Below are positions 16,553 through 26,751 of a stretch of 37,637 bases of DNA, piece by piece; the first letter of the stretch is position 1; every line of letters starts with the position of its first letter. The notes beneath the pieces were generated by a model. That model was not told the origin of the DNA and did not search any database. It worked only from the letters and a program-made list of their open reading frames with translations. Both the position numbers and the translations under genes were made by a program. The DNA is taken from assembly GCA_945870855.1 (NCBI GenBank), contig CAMBTP010000026.1, positions 1 to 37,637 on the forward strand, read 5' to 3'. The stretch is from Prosthecobacter debontii (GTDB taxonomy: Bacteria; Verrucomicrobiota; Verrucomicrobiia; Verrucomicrobiales; Akkermansiaceae).

Positions 16553-16966
16553 ATGGATTTCATACTCAACGAACGGCTAGCTGCCGGTGGCTTTGATGTG
16601 GCTCGCATGCACGGCTGTCGCATCCTGCTGAAGGACGAGGCGAATTTCCCATGGTTCATCATCGTGCCGGAAGTGCCGCAAGAAATCGAAGATCTACACC
16701 AACTCGATGACGAAACCTTCGCCGAAGTGATGCTAGCAGTGAGGAAGGTCTCACGTTTCGTCGAAGCGTATTTCCATCCGGAGAAACTCAATGTCGCCTG
16801 CATCGGAAATATTGTCCGGCAGATGCACATCCATGTAGTCGGTCGCTCTACGGGTGATCCCGCATGGCCGGGTGTGGTCTGGGCGTTTGACGAGAAAAGG
16901 AAATACGGGGAAGGGGAGGCGGAGCAGATCGTCGGTGCGGCGAGAGAATTTTTGGGAATCGTCTAG
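16553..16966 (+). CDS. HIT-family protein (nucleotidyl hydrolase/transferase)
   Basis: This 137-residue protein contains NFPWFIIVPE and the histidine-triad region QMHIHVVGR (His92, His94), followed by STGDPAWPGVVWAF. The third position of the HxHxH triad is not His, as is usual in this QxHxHxxxR subgroup. The family hydrolyses or transfers nucleotide monophosphates, for example from dinucleoside polyphosphates. A strong Shine-Dalgarno (GGGGAGGTGA) overlaps the end of pqiC. It converges on the PIN toxin gene with a one-base gap between the two stops. Its physical link to pqiC is clear; a functional link is not. Confidence 0.9.
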   Translation: MDFILNERLAAGGFDVARMHGCRILLKDEANFPWFIIVPEVPQEIEDLHQLDDETFAEVMLAVRKVSRFVEAYFHPEKLNVACIGNIVRQMHIHVVGRSTGDPAWPGVVWAFDEKRKYGEGEAEQIVGAAREFLGIV

Positions 16967-16967
16967 T

Positions 16968-17378
16968 TTATATTAAGCCGCAAGCGGCATGCGGTGAAAC
17001 TACTTTGATCGGAGATTTTCCGAAGCCGCTCTTGGAATCAGTTATTAGGAGATCCGCGTTTCCGGCCACCGCCGCCGCAATCTGCATGGCGTCCTCAAAA
17101 TCGCCGTCGAGGAAATGGAATGCGAACCGCGCTTCGTAGGTTCCGGTTTTTGGTATGACGAATTCGCTGACAATCGACCTGAGCAATTCCCAGATATCCT
17201 CTCGTCCGAATTTTTTTCCTCCCACGTAATCAATGATGGATAGCGAGTGCCAGGAACATTGGCATTCGCATCCGCGTTTCCGGGCAAGCTCGAGAAGGTT
17301 GTTTGCCGTTTCGTGACCATCCCTCTCACAATCGAGCAGATCGAGGAGAACATTCGTATCCCAGAAGACATTCCTCAT
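16968..17378 (-). CDS. PIN-domain toxin
   Basis: This 136-residue protein starts MRNVFWDTNVLLDLLDCERD, the PIN N-terminal strand with Asp7, and has the C-terminal acidic residues in GDFEDAMQIAAA and LLITDSKSGF. It should be a Mg2+-dependent ribonuclease. The start overlaps the antitoxin stop by four bases. It is unrelated in detail to the PIN protein at 4892-5299, so the two are separate modules. The gene ends one base after the HIT stop on the opposite strand. Confidence 0.88.
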   Translation of the reverse strand: MRNVFWDTNVLLDLLDCERDGHETANNLLELARKRGCECQCSWHSLSIIDYVGGKKFGREDIWELLRSIVSEFVIPKTGTYEARFAFHFLDGDFEDAMQIAAAVAGNADLLITDSKSGFGKSPIKVVSPHAACGLI

Positions 17379-17653
17379 TTGCCATATTTCTCCGACAAGT
17401 GTTTCCGGTAATCACCTTCATCGAGGGGCTTGCCCGTCTTTATGTTGTTGTGCTTTTTCACCCATGAGCGGATGCCATTGAATTCTTTACAGGGCGCATC
17501 GATCTCTGGTTTGCGCATCTCCTGATAGTCCCTCGCTGAGAGCATCACCGCGACCACCCGCCCCTTCTTTGAAATCTCCACTGGCTCTCTGTGGACTGCT
17601 TCCAGAAGCTCTCCGAATCTGTTTTTTGCATCTGTGGCAGGGATCGTTATCAT
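17375..17653 (-). CDS. Phd/YefM-family antitoxin
   Basis: This 92-residue protein begins MITIPATDAKNRFGELLEAV, the standard Phd/YefM start, then EPVEISKKGRVVAVMLSARD. The C-terminal half is basic and unlike most Phd tails (SWVKKHNNIKTGKPLDEG). It is followed by a PIN toxin with a four-base overlap; Phd-PIN pairings are common. Directly upstream lie a TTGACA box and the 12-base palindrome AAATGGCCATTT, a plausible autoregulatory operator. Confidence 0.9.
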   Translation of the reverse strand: MITIPATDAKNRFGELLEAVHREPVEISKKGRVVAVMLSARDYQEMRKPEIDAPCKEFNGIRSWVKKHNNIKTGKPLDEGDYRKHLSEKYGK

Positions 17654-17657
17654 AAAT

Positions 17658-17901
17658 CTAATAAATGGCCATTTTAGCTATAATGTCAATAGGGAGCGAA
17701 ACAGAAAATATGCCGCGTCGGATTAGGGCTTCGGCAGAGCGAGTCCTGCGGATTGACGGGTTTACCGTCTTTCTCTGGCCCATGGACATGTTGAATGTTT
17801 TAAAGCTATCGAAGTCCTTTTCGCCGTCATCGAAGAACACTTGGATACCCGCGAGTGTCACGGTGGGCTCGGCGGCATGGAGGGCGAGTTCGTCACACGA
17901 A
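17658..17901 (-). other. Open frame, possible gene remnant, between groEL terminator and antitoxin
   Basis: The 314 bases between the antitoxin and groEL hold one minus-strand open frame. It contains protein-like text such as TLAGIQVFFDDGEKDFDSF and KTFNMSMGQRKTV. No ATG is well placed (a GTG at 17861 would give 67 residues), no Shine-Dalgarno is seen, and the frame runs back into the groEL terminator stem. No family was recognised. It overlaps the likely antitoxin promoter. It may be the end of an older gene now truncated. Confidence 0.25.
17661..17689 (-). promoter_or_regulatory. Possible promoter and operator of the Phd/PIN module
   Basis: On the minus strand a consensus TTGACA (17684-17689) is followed, 17 bases later, by ATTTAT (17661-17666), a weak -10. 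A perfect 12-base palindrome, AAATGGCCATTT (17663-17674), overlaps the -10. The start codon at 17653 is so close that the mRNA would have almost no leader. The call rests on consensus matching only. Confidence 0.4.
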
Positions 17902-17931
17902 AAAGCCGGACAGGTTTCCCTGTCCGGCTTT
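17902..17931 (-). terminator. Rho-independent terminator of groES-groEL
   Basis: AAAGCCGGACAGG (17902-17914) pairs with CCTGTCCGGCTTT (17919-17931), a 13-base-pair stem with a four-base loop. Read on the minus strand, it is followed by a T-run (TTTTTCG). It lies 37 bases after the groEL stop. Confidence 0.88.
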
Positions 17932-17967
17932 GAGAGGTGGGTCGCGTTCTGGAGAACGCGATTCCGA

Positions 17968-19644
<1,677 letters not shown>

Positions 19645-19650
19645 TTGGTT

Positions 19651-19941
19651 TTATGCGACGATGCCGAGGATGTCGCCTTCGGAGATGATGAGGACTTCCT
19701 CGCCGCCGTGTTTGACTTCGGTGCCGCCGTATTTGGAAATGAGGACTTTGTCGCCGACCTTGACGGAGAAGACAATGTCGTTGCCTTTCTCATCCTTGCC
19801 GCCGGTTCCGAGGCAGAGGACTTCCGCTTCTTGTGGCTTTTCCTTTGCGGTGTCTGGAAGGACGATTCCGCCCGCGCTGATCGCATCGGCTTCTAGGCGT
19901 TTGACGAGGACGCGGTGTCCGAGTGGTTTGATGTTTGCCAT
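19651..19941 (-). CDS. groES: Co-chaperonin GroES (10 kDa)
   Basis: This 96-residue protein is the lid of the GroEL chamber. It shows [15 protein letters not shown], the mobile loop [35 protein letters not shown] and the C-terminal [10 protein letters not shown]. Length and motifs are normal. It is the first gene of the groES-groEL operon. No CIRCE operator (TTAGCACTC with its inverted partner) was seen upstream, and no Shine-Dalgarno is visible in the A-rich leader. The Fic gene lies upstream on the same strand. Confidence 0.98.
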   Translation of the reverse strand: MANIKPLGHRVLVKRLEADAISAGGIVLPDTAKEKPQEAEVLCLGTGGKDEKGNDIVFSVKVGDKVLISKYGGTEVKHGGEEVLIISEGDILGIVA

Positions 19942-20009
19942 ATTTTTTGTTCTATTTTGGTTGTTGTTTGGTTTGAGAAGCCACAGCCGCTGATGCGGAG
20001 GTGGAAAGT

Positions 20010-20051
20010 GTGTAAAGTGAGAAGTGCCGAGTGATCAGTGATCAGTGGAAG
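20010..20051. repeat. Degenerate heptamer array (GTGNNNA) at the 3' end of fic
   Basis: Six units in strict seven-base register start at 20010 (GTGTAAA), 20017 (GTGAGAA), 20024 (GTGCCGA), 20031 and 20038 (GTGATCA twice) and 20045 (GTGGAAG). The fic stop codon (20035-20037) lies inside the array. The same GTGAGAA unit forms the array before the fic start. Confidence 0.7.
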
Positions 20052-20775
20052 ATGCTTTTGGTTCGAGGGCTTCTAGGTAATGGTCAAATTCCTTGTGGAG
20101 TTCGGTTTCGAGGAAAGCTTGGAAGGTTTTGAGATCGCCGGAGTCGGCGGCTTCGAGGGCGTTATAGTAGGCTTCGCGGGGCGTGGTCGGGATGGAGATG
20201 GGCGGGTAGCCGGCGGCGAGGAGGACGAAGTTCATCGCGAGGCGGGCAGTGCGGCCGTTGCCGTCCGCGAAGGGATGGATGGAGGAGATGCCGTGGTGGA
20301 GACGGGCTGCTTTCTCAATGGGATCGGCGAGGGATTTGATTTCCTCGAAAAGGGAATCCATCAGGTCGGCGACTTTAATGGGATTCGGAGGGATGTGGTT
20401 GGAACCGGCGATGCGCACGGCGGATGTGCGGTAGGTTCCAGCGAAGCTGTCTTCGACGCGAGTGAGGATGATGCGGTGAAGATCGAGGAGATTGAATTCG
20501 GTGAGCGTCGCGCTGGGCTGAGCGAGGGCTTTGACCTGCTCCCAGGCTTTCGCGAGATTGACGGTTTCTAAGTGATCTTTGAGCGGCTTTCCAGAAACGG
20601 TGACGCCTTTGGAAAGGACGAGTTCGGTTTCGCGGAGAGTTAGGGAGTTACCCTCGATGGAGTTGGACTCATAGACCATCCGCACATCCCACGCCGCCGC
20701 AAGGCTGGTGACCGACTCCGGAGAGAGCGGGCGCAGTGCGGTGAGGCGTTGGAGTTTGGAGGTGAGGGTGGTCAC
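20035..20775 (-). CDS. Fic-domain protein (probable AMP transferase)
   Basis: This 246-residue protein has the complete Fic motif HPFADGNGRTAR (residues 167-178), which binds and transfers nucleotide, usually AMP from ATP, to a hydroxyl of a target protein. An inhibitory-helix motif SNSIEGN (residues 37-43, [S/T]xxxE[G/N]) is present N-terminally, as in self-inhibited class II Fic proteins. The start is GTG 20775; no upstream ATG fits because a heptamer repeat follows two bases away. The gene start overlaps the end of the broken dinD-like frame by four bases. The target is unknown. Confidence 0.92.
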   Translation of the reverse strand: MTTLTSKLQRLTALRPLSPESVTSLAAAWDVRMVYESNSIEGNSLTLRETELVLSKGVTVSGKPLKDHLETVNLAKAWEQVKALAQPSATLTEFNLLDLHRIILTRVEDSFAGTYRTSAVRIAGSNHIPPNPIKVADLMDSLFEEIKSLADPIEKAARLHHGISSIHPFADGNGRTARLAMNFVLLAAGYPPISIPTTPREAYYNALEAADSGDLKTFQAFLETELHKEFDHYLEALEPKASSTDH

Positions 20776-20777
20776 GA

Positions 20778-20812
20778 GTGAGAAGTGAGAAGTGAGAAGT
20801 GAGAAGTGGAAA
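20778..20812. repeat. Heptanucleotide tandem repeat GTGAGAA before the fic start codon
   Basis: Four perfect copies of GTGAGAA (plus strand) occupy 20778-20805, followed by a GTGGAAA variant. The array begins two bases upstream of the fic GTG start, so the mRNA leader is (TTCTCAC)n. Confidence 0.88.
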
Positions 20813-20878
20813 AGGAGAATTGCTGGATCATTTTCCTGAGGCCGGGAAATTGATCGGGCATCGTTGATCGATGAAGAC

Positions 20879-20934
20879 TTTGGACTGCTACAGCCTGCTG
20901 TAGCTTTCCGTGAGACAGCCTGCTGTCCGCGGCG
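20879..20934 (+). repeat. Palindromic element (copy 2), plus orientation
   Basis: It begins TTTGGACTGCTACAGCCTGC and continues TGTAGCTTTCCG, then CAGCCTGCTG. It matches copies at 7590-7656 and 20962-21028 and forms an inverted pair with the latter inside the dinD-like gene. The 3' part beyond CAGCCTGCTG is less conserved. Confidence 0.82.
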
Positions 20935-20961
20935 GAGGACTGAGGTTTTGGCATGATCCTG

Positions 20962-21028
20962 CGTGCCAATGCCGATCCGCTCGCAGCAGGCTGCTTTGCG
21001 GAAAGCGGCAGCAGGCTGCCGCAGTCCA
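20962..21028 (-). repeat. Palindromic element (copy 3), minus orientation
   Basis: Read on the minus strand: TGGACTGCGGCAGCCTGCTG, CCGCTTTCCG, CAGCCTGCTGC and GGCATTGGCACG. The stem bases differ from copy 2 in a compensating way (GGCAG/CTGCC in place of TACAG/CTGTA), so the hairpin is conserved. Confidence 0.82.
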
Positions 21029-21250
21029 CGGAGTTGCGCTCTCCGCCCTTGGAAGCCTCGTGGCCACTGGTTTCGCAGGCCACCATGGCACCCTCGACCA
21101 CCTTGCGGAAATTATCCCATTTCGTGTAACCGAGCACCCCTTGAAGGTCACGCGCCAGCCAAAATTCCACGCCGGAATCGAACTCGTTCTGGACGAGTTT
21201 TTCGAGTTCCGTGAGGAGTTTGGAGATGACGGATTTCTTCATGGCTTTGA

Positions 21251-23182
<1,932 letters not shown>

Positions 23183-23321
23183 TTACTGGCTAGCTTTCGC
23201 AGGTGTTGTGCCTTTTTTTTGAAAACGGGTTTCTATCCTTTTTTTATAAGGGTTTGAAAAGATCACGAGGTTTTCTAACTGGAAAGATTTAGCACGATGT
23301 GGCGCAGTGTATTGTGACGTT

Positions 23322-23350
23322 TTGACACAGCGCGACAAGTTTGCCATCGT
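23322..23350 (+). promoter_or_regulatory. Possible sigma-70 promoter for gatCA
   Basis: A perfect TTGACA (23322-23327) is followed after 17 bases by CATCGT (23345-23350), a poor -10. It lies 84 bases before the gatC start in the dnaK-gatC divergent gap. Otherwise that gap (23168-23433) shows only T-rich runs near dnaK. Confidence 0.3.
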
Positions 23351-23433
23351 TCTTCCGCACGCTTGGCAGGATGGCTCAAGGGTATGAAGGGAAAGCCCTT
23401 GCTTCCGGTTGGCTTCTCCTCAAATCTTCCGCC

Positions 23434-23724
23434 ATGTCTCAAGCTCATATCGATGTCCGCTACGTGGCTAATCTCGCCCGCCTTGATCTTACTGAGGCGG
23501 AGGTTGCTGTTTTCCAATCCCAGCTCGTTGCGATCCTCGGCCATGTGGAATCCCTTTCCGCCATCGAACTGCCTGATGACATAACCGCGATGGATGGCAT
23601 GCGGCTCGGCCCGATGCGCGATGATCAGCCACACAAAAGCCTTTTGTCCGAGGCTATGCTCGTGAACGCCCCCGACCAAGCCCAGTCCCAAATCCGCGTT
23701 CCCAAAGTCGTTGCCGACGCCTAA
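23434..23724 (+). CDS. gatC: Asp/Glu-tRNA amidotransferase subunit C
   Basis: This 96-residue protein is the small subunit of GatCAB, which converts Glu-tRNA(Gln) and Asp-tRNA(Asn) to their amides. I chose ATG 23434 because MSQAHIDVRYVANLARLDLT is the usual GatC start; a longer upstream frame adds 31 unrelated residues. Typical features are EVAVFQSQLVAILGHVESL and the C-terminal MRLGPMRDDQPHKSL segment that wraps around GatA. gatA follows 18 bases later. gatB is not in this window. Confidence 0.95.
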   Translation: MSQAHIDVRYVANLARLDLTEAEVAVFQSQLVAILGHVESLSAIELPDDITAMDGMRLGPMRDDQPHKSLLSEAMLVNAPDQAQSQIRVPKVVADA

Positions 23725-23742
23725 TTTTCAATTTTTACCATT

Positions 23743-25161
23743 ATGTCTCTTGTTACACTACGCCGCCGTTATCTGGACGGTGAAACAACCCCCTCGGAAG
23801 TCCTCGCGAAACTCGCTGAGGAGATCGTGTCTCGTGATCCACGAACCGGAGCTTATCTCTCATCCGACCTTGCTCTCGCCCTAAAAGCTGCCGCTGAGGC
23901 TGATCTTTCGAGGCCACTGGGCGGGCTTCCCATCGCGATCAAGGACAACATAAATACCCTTGGTCAATCTTGCTCATGCGGTTCCAGATTTTTAGAAAAA
24001 AATTACATATCTCCTTATGATGCGACAGTTATAAAAAAATTAAAAGAGGCGGGAGCCATCCCTTTTGGACGTATGAACATGGATGAGTTCGCGATGGGAT
24101 CCGCGACAGAAAACTCCGCCTTACAACTCACCCGCAACCCGCATGACCACGATCGAATCGCAGGCGGTTCTTCGGGTGGTTCTGCCGCAGCCGTGGCTGA
24201 TGGCACCGCCTTTGCGGCGCTTGGTTCCGATACGGGTGGCTCGATCCGCCAGCCGGCCTCCCATTGCGGGATCGTTGGATTAAAGCCCACCTACGGCCGC
24301 GTTTCCCGCTTCGGCCTTGTCGCTTTCGCCTCGTCCCTGGATCAGATCGGCCCGCTGACCCGGACGGTGGATGACGCCGCGCTGATTCTCCAGGTGATTG
24401 CCGGTCACGACCCACAGGACAGCACCTCGCTGGACGAACCGGTTCCCGACTATGCCGCAGGGATCAACGACGGCGTGAAAGGCATTAGAATCGGAATTCC
24501 CAAAGAATATTTCGGCGAGGGAATTCATCCCGGCGTTCGGGAAAACGTGGAAACCCGTATCAAGCAACTCGAGCTCTTGGGTGCGGTGATTGTGCCGATT
24601 TCCCTGCCTTACACCGAACACGCGGTGGCCACTTACTATGTGATTGCTCCGGCGGAGGCGTCATCGAATCTCTCTCGCTTTGATGGGATTCGCTACGGAA
24701 ACCGCGCGCAGAACCCTGCCGATATCATCGATCTTTACCACCAGTCGCGAGAACTCGGCTTCGGCCCGGAGGTAAAACGACGAATCATCCTTGGGACCTA
24801 CGTGCTTTCCTCCGGCTACTACGATGCCTATTACACTCGCGCGCAGAAAGTTCGTTCCTTGATTGCACGTGATTTTAATCAGGCGTTTGAAGTGGTTGAT
24901 GTGATTCTTTCGCCCGTCGCACCCACACCCGCTCGGAAAATTAACTCATCCAACGACGACCCGCTGCAGGATTACCTCGCCGATATTTTCACGATCCCCG
25001 CGAACCTCGCTGGGATACCCGCGATGTCGATTCCCTGCGGCAGCACCTCCTTCGACGGTTCGGAAAATCTCCCCGTCGGCATCCAGATCCTCGCCCCTCA
25101 CCTTGGCGAAGCCATGATGCTCCGCGTCGCGAAAGCGGCGGAAGGTCTTCCTCTTCCTTGA
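23743..25161 (+). CDS. gatA: Asp/Glu-tRNA amidotransferase subunit A
   Basis: This 472-residue amidase-signature enzyme releases ammonia from glutamine for transfer to the charged tRNA. The Ser-cisSer-Lys triad is visible: Lys67 in GLPIAIKDNIN, Ser143 in AGGSSGGSAAA and Ser167 in GSDTGGSIRQP. The RFDGIRYG loop and GYYDAYYTRAQKVR are typical GatA. The length is normal. Its TGA stop lies at the beginning of the heptamer-repeat leader of eboE, so the two genes are probably co-transcribed. The absence of gatB next to gatCA is common in several phyla. Confidence 0.98.
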   Translation: MSLVTLRRRYLDGETTPSEVLAKLAEEIVSRDPRTGAYLSSDLALALKAAAEADLSRPLGGLPIAIKDNINTLGQSCSCGSRFLEKNYISPYDATVIKKLKEAGAIPFGRMNMDEFAMGSATENSALQLTRNPHDHDRIAGGSSGGSAAAVADGTAFAALGSDTGGSIRQPASHCGIVGLKPTYGRVSRFGLVAFASSLDQIGPLTRTVDDAALILQVIAGHDPQDSTSLDEPVPDYAAGINDGVKGIRIGIPKEYFGEGIHPGVRENVETRIKQLELLGAVIVPISLPYTEHAVATYYVIAPAEASSNLSRFDGIRYGNRAQNPADIIDLYHQSRELGFGPEVKRRIILGTYVLSSGYYDAYYTRAQKVRSLIARDFNQAFEVVDVILSPVAPTPARKINSSNDDPLQDYLADIFTIPANLAGIPAMSIPCGSTSFDGSENLPVGIQILAPHLGEAMMLRVAKAAEGLPLP

Positions 25162-25192
25162 AATTTGAAGTTTAAAATTTGAATTTTCGACC
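25157..25192 (+). repeat. Heptamer-repeat leader of eboE (TTTGAAR unit)
   Basis: Seven-base units CTTGAAA, TTTGAAG, TTTAAAA and TTTGAAT run from 25157 to 25184 and end nine bases before the ATG at 25193. The 39 bases from 25157 through the ATG align without gaps to the leader of the ABC ATPase gene (30257-30295), about 29 identical. Confidence 0.75.
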
Positions 25193-26350
25193 ATGATCCT
25201 CGGCTACTGCACAAACATTCACCCCGCCGAAACCTGGCCTGAAACCATGGATGCCTTGCGGACTCATGTCATGGGTGTGCGGGATCGGCTTATTGAAACG
25301 GGCGATCATCCGGCCGGGAAACCTTATCCCATCGGGCTCCGCCTTTCCGCGCAGGCGGCGAGGGAGTTGCTGCAAGGTGATGCACTTTGGAAATTCAAGG
25401 ACTGGTTAGCGGAGAACGATTCCTACGTATTCACGATCAACGGCTTCCCCTACGGTTCCTTTCACGGCACCCGGGTGAAGGAAAAGGTATTCCAGCCCGA
25501 TTGGACGAGTCCCGAGCGCGTTTCTTACACCCAGGATCTGTTCAGCATCCTCGCGGAAATCGCGCCCGCTTCCGGCGGTGGCTCGGTCTCCACCTTGCCC
25601 GGCTCGCACAAAACCTTCCAAGCTGATGAAACCGCGATCCGCACAAATCTGATCGAGATCGCTCATTTCATCGAGGATCTTTCTCAGAAACATCAGATCG
25701 ACCTCCACCTCGGGCTGGAGCCGGAGCCGCTCGGCCACTTCGAAAATACGTTGGAAACGCTGGCTTTTTTCGAACGCCTCCACGCGCAGGCGCAATCCCC
25801 CGTGATCCTCGCCAACCGGATTGGCTTGAACTTCGATTCCTGTCACTTCGCTATCGAGTTCGACGATGCCGCGCCATCTTTGGATGCGATCAGCGCCGCC
25901 GGGATCCGCCTTTCGAAAATTCATCTCTCTAACGCCCTCTCTCTGAATCCCAGCGATCCCGCGGCCATCCAAGCGATCCGCCACTTCGACGAGCCAACCT
26001 ATTTTCACCAAGTCATCGCCCAGCGGCTGGACGCCTCGCTCGCGCGGTTTCTTGATCTCCCCGCCTTCCTCGCGGCGGTGGATAGCGGCGAAACTTCACC
26101 GGCGGATTTCGTGGAAGCCCGCGTTCATTTTCACATTCCGCTAGATGCCCAGCCCGCGCCGCCCCTTTCCTCCACCCACAGCCACGTTGAGCAAACCCTC
26201 GGCTGGTGTCTGCGCCATCCTACGGCTTGCAATCATTTCGAGATCGAGACCTACACTTGGGGAGTTCTACCCGGAAATCTCCAGCGCCCGGTCGTCGAGC
26301 AAATTGCCTCCGAATACCGTTGGGTGCTCAAGCAATTGAAAAGTTACTAA
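25193..26350 (+). CDS. eboE: EboE-like TIM-barrel protein
   Basis: This 385-residue protein starts MILGYCTNIHPAETWPETMD, the typical N-terminus of the metabolite traffic protein EboE, a xylose-isomerase-like TIM barrel. Other matches are INGFPYGSFHGTRVKEKVFQ, PDWTSPERVSYTQDLFSILA, HLGLEPEPLGHFENT and NFDSCHFAIEFDD, with His/Glu/Asp positions suited to metal binding. In cyanobacteria and others the ebo cluster (eboA-F) helps export a precursor such as that of scytonemin to the periplasm. Here no other ebo gene is nearby. The start is fixed by the ATG after the heptamer leader. Confidence 0.88.
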   Translation: MILGYCTNIHPAETWPETMDALRTHVMGVRDRLIETGDHPAGKPYPIGLRLSAQAARELLQGDALWKFKDWLAENDSYVFTINGFPYGSFHGTRVKEKVFQPDWTSPERVSYTQDLFSILAEIAPASGGGSVSTLPGSHKTFQADETAIRTNLIEIAHFIEDLSQKHQIDLHLGLEPEPLGHFENTLETLAFFERLHAQAQSPVILANRIGLNFDSCHFAIEFDDAAPSLDAISAAGIRLSKIHLSNALSLNPSDPAAIQAIRHFDEPTYFHQVIAQRLDASLARFLDLPAFLAAVDSGETSPADFVEARVHFHIPLDAQPAPPLSSTHSHVEQTLGWCLRHPTACNHFEIETYTWGVLPGNLQRPVVEQIASEYRWVLKQLKSY

Positions 26351-26385
26351 ACTTGAAGTTGCGTTGTTCCTCCGTAATGTGCGCC

Positions 26386-26751
26386 ATGCCCACGAATGTC
26401 CTAGGTAAACCTCTTGAAGCTTGTTGCAACAGCCCGCGAACTGGGTTTTATCGCGACGGATATTGCCGGACTGGGCCGGATGATACTGGTCTGCACACAG
26501 TTTGTGCGGTGATGACATCTGAGTTCCTTACGTTCACCCGTAGTCGGGGTAACGACCTCTCCACGCCTCGACCCGAGTATGATTTCCCCGGACTTCGCGC
26601 AGGCGACCGTTGGTGCTTGTGTGTCGGGCGATGGGCAGAGGCTTTCGAGATTGGTCGGGCGCCGCATGTGGTTCTCGAAGCTACGCATCTCAGTGCCTTG
26701 GAATTCGTGAACCTCGAAGATCTCCGCTCGCATGAGTTTCAAGACCAGTGA
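26386..26751 (+). CDS. DUF2237 family protein
   Basis: This 121-residue protein is full length from ATG 26386 (MPTNVLGKPLEACC). An in-frame ATG three codons earlier is possible. The family pattern is complete: TGFYRDGYCRTGPDDTGLHT, VCAVMTSEFLTFTRSRGNDL, STPRPEYDFPGLRAGDRWCL and the C-terminal VVLEATHLSALEFVNLEDLR. Conserved Cys residues (Cys13, Cys14 and the pair in WCLC) suggest metal or redox chemistry, but the function is unknown. It overlaps the selO start by 20 bases and follows eboE by 35. Confidence 0.9.
   Translation: MPTNVLGKPLEACCNSPRTGFYRDGYCRTGPDDTGLHTVCAVMTSEFLTFTRSRGNDLSTPRPEYDFPGLRAGDRWCLCVGRWAEAFEIGRAPHVVLEATHLSALEFVNLEDLRSHEFQDQ

Larger units (their letters stand above)
20772..21242 (-). 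pseudogene. Truncated dinD-like gene, tail replaced by repeats
   Basis: The first ~62 residues from ATG 21242 match the N-terminus of DNA-damage-inducible protein D and BRO-N-like proteins: VEFWLARDLQGVLGYTKWDN, then FRKVVEGAMVACETSGHE. DinD proteins are normally some 270 residues or more. Here the sequence then runs into translated repeat (DCGSLLPLSAKQPAASGSAL), a second inverted copy and finally the heptamer array (FSTSHFSLLTSHS). The frame is still open but the domain is clearly cut. It starts eight bases after the dnaK stop without a Shine-Dalgarno. DinD inhibits RecA filaments in E. coli; this remnant should not. Confidence 0.75.

Noticed and set aside
19942..20034. CIRCE or sigma-32-type heat-shock promoter upstream of groES
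   Set aside because: No TTAGCACTC/GAGTGCTAA pair and no clear CTTGAA/CCCCAT pair could be found.
26206..26385. Longer upstream start for the DUF2237 gene
   Set aside because: The extra residues are the out-of-frame 3' end of eboE; the family begins at MPTNVLG.
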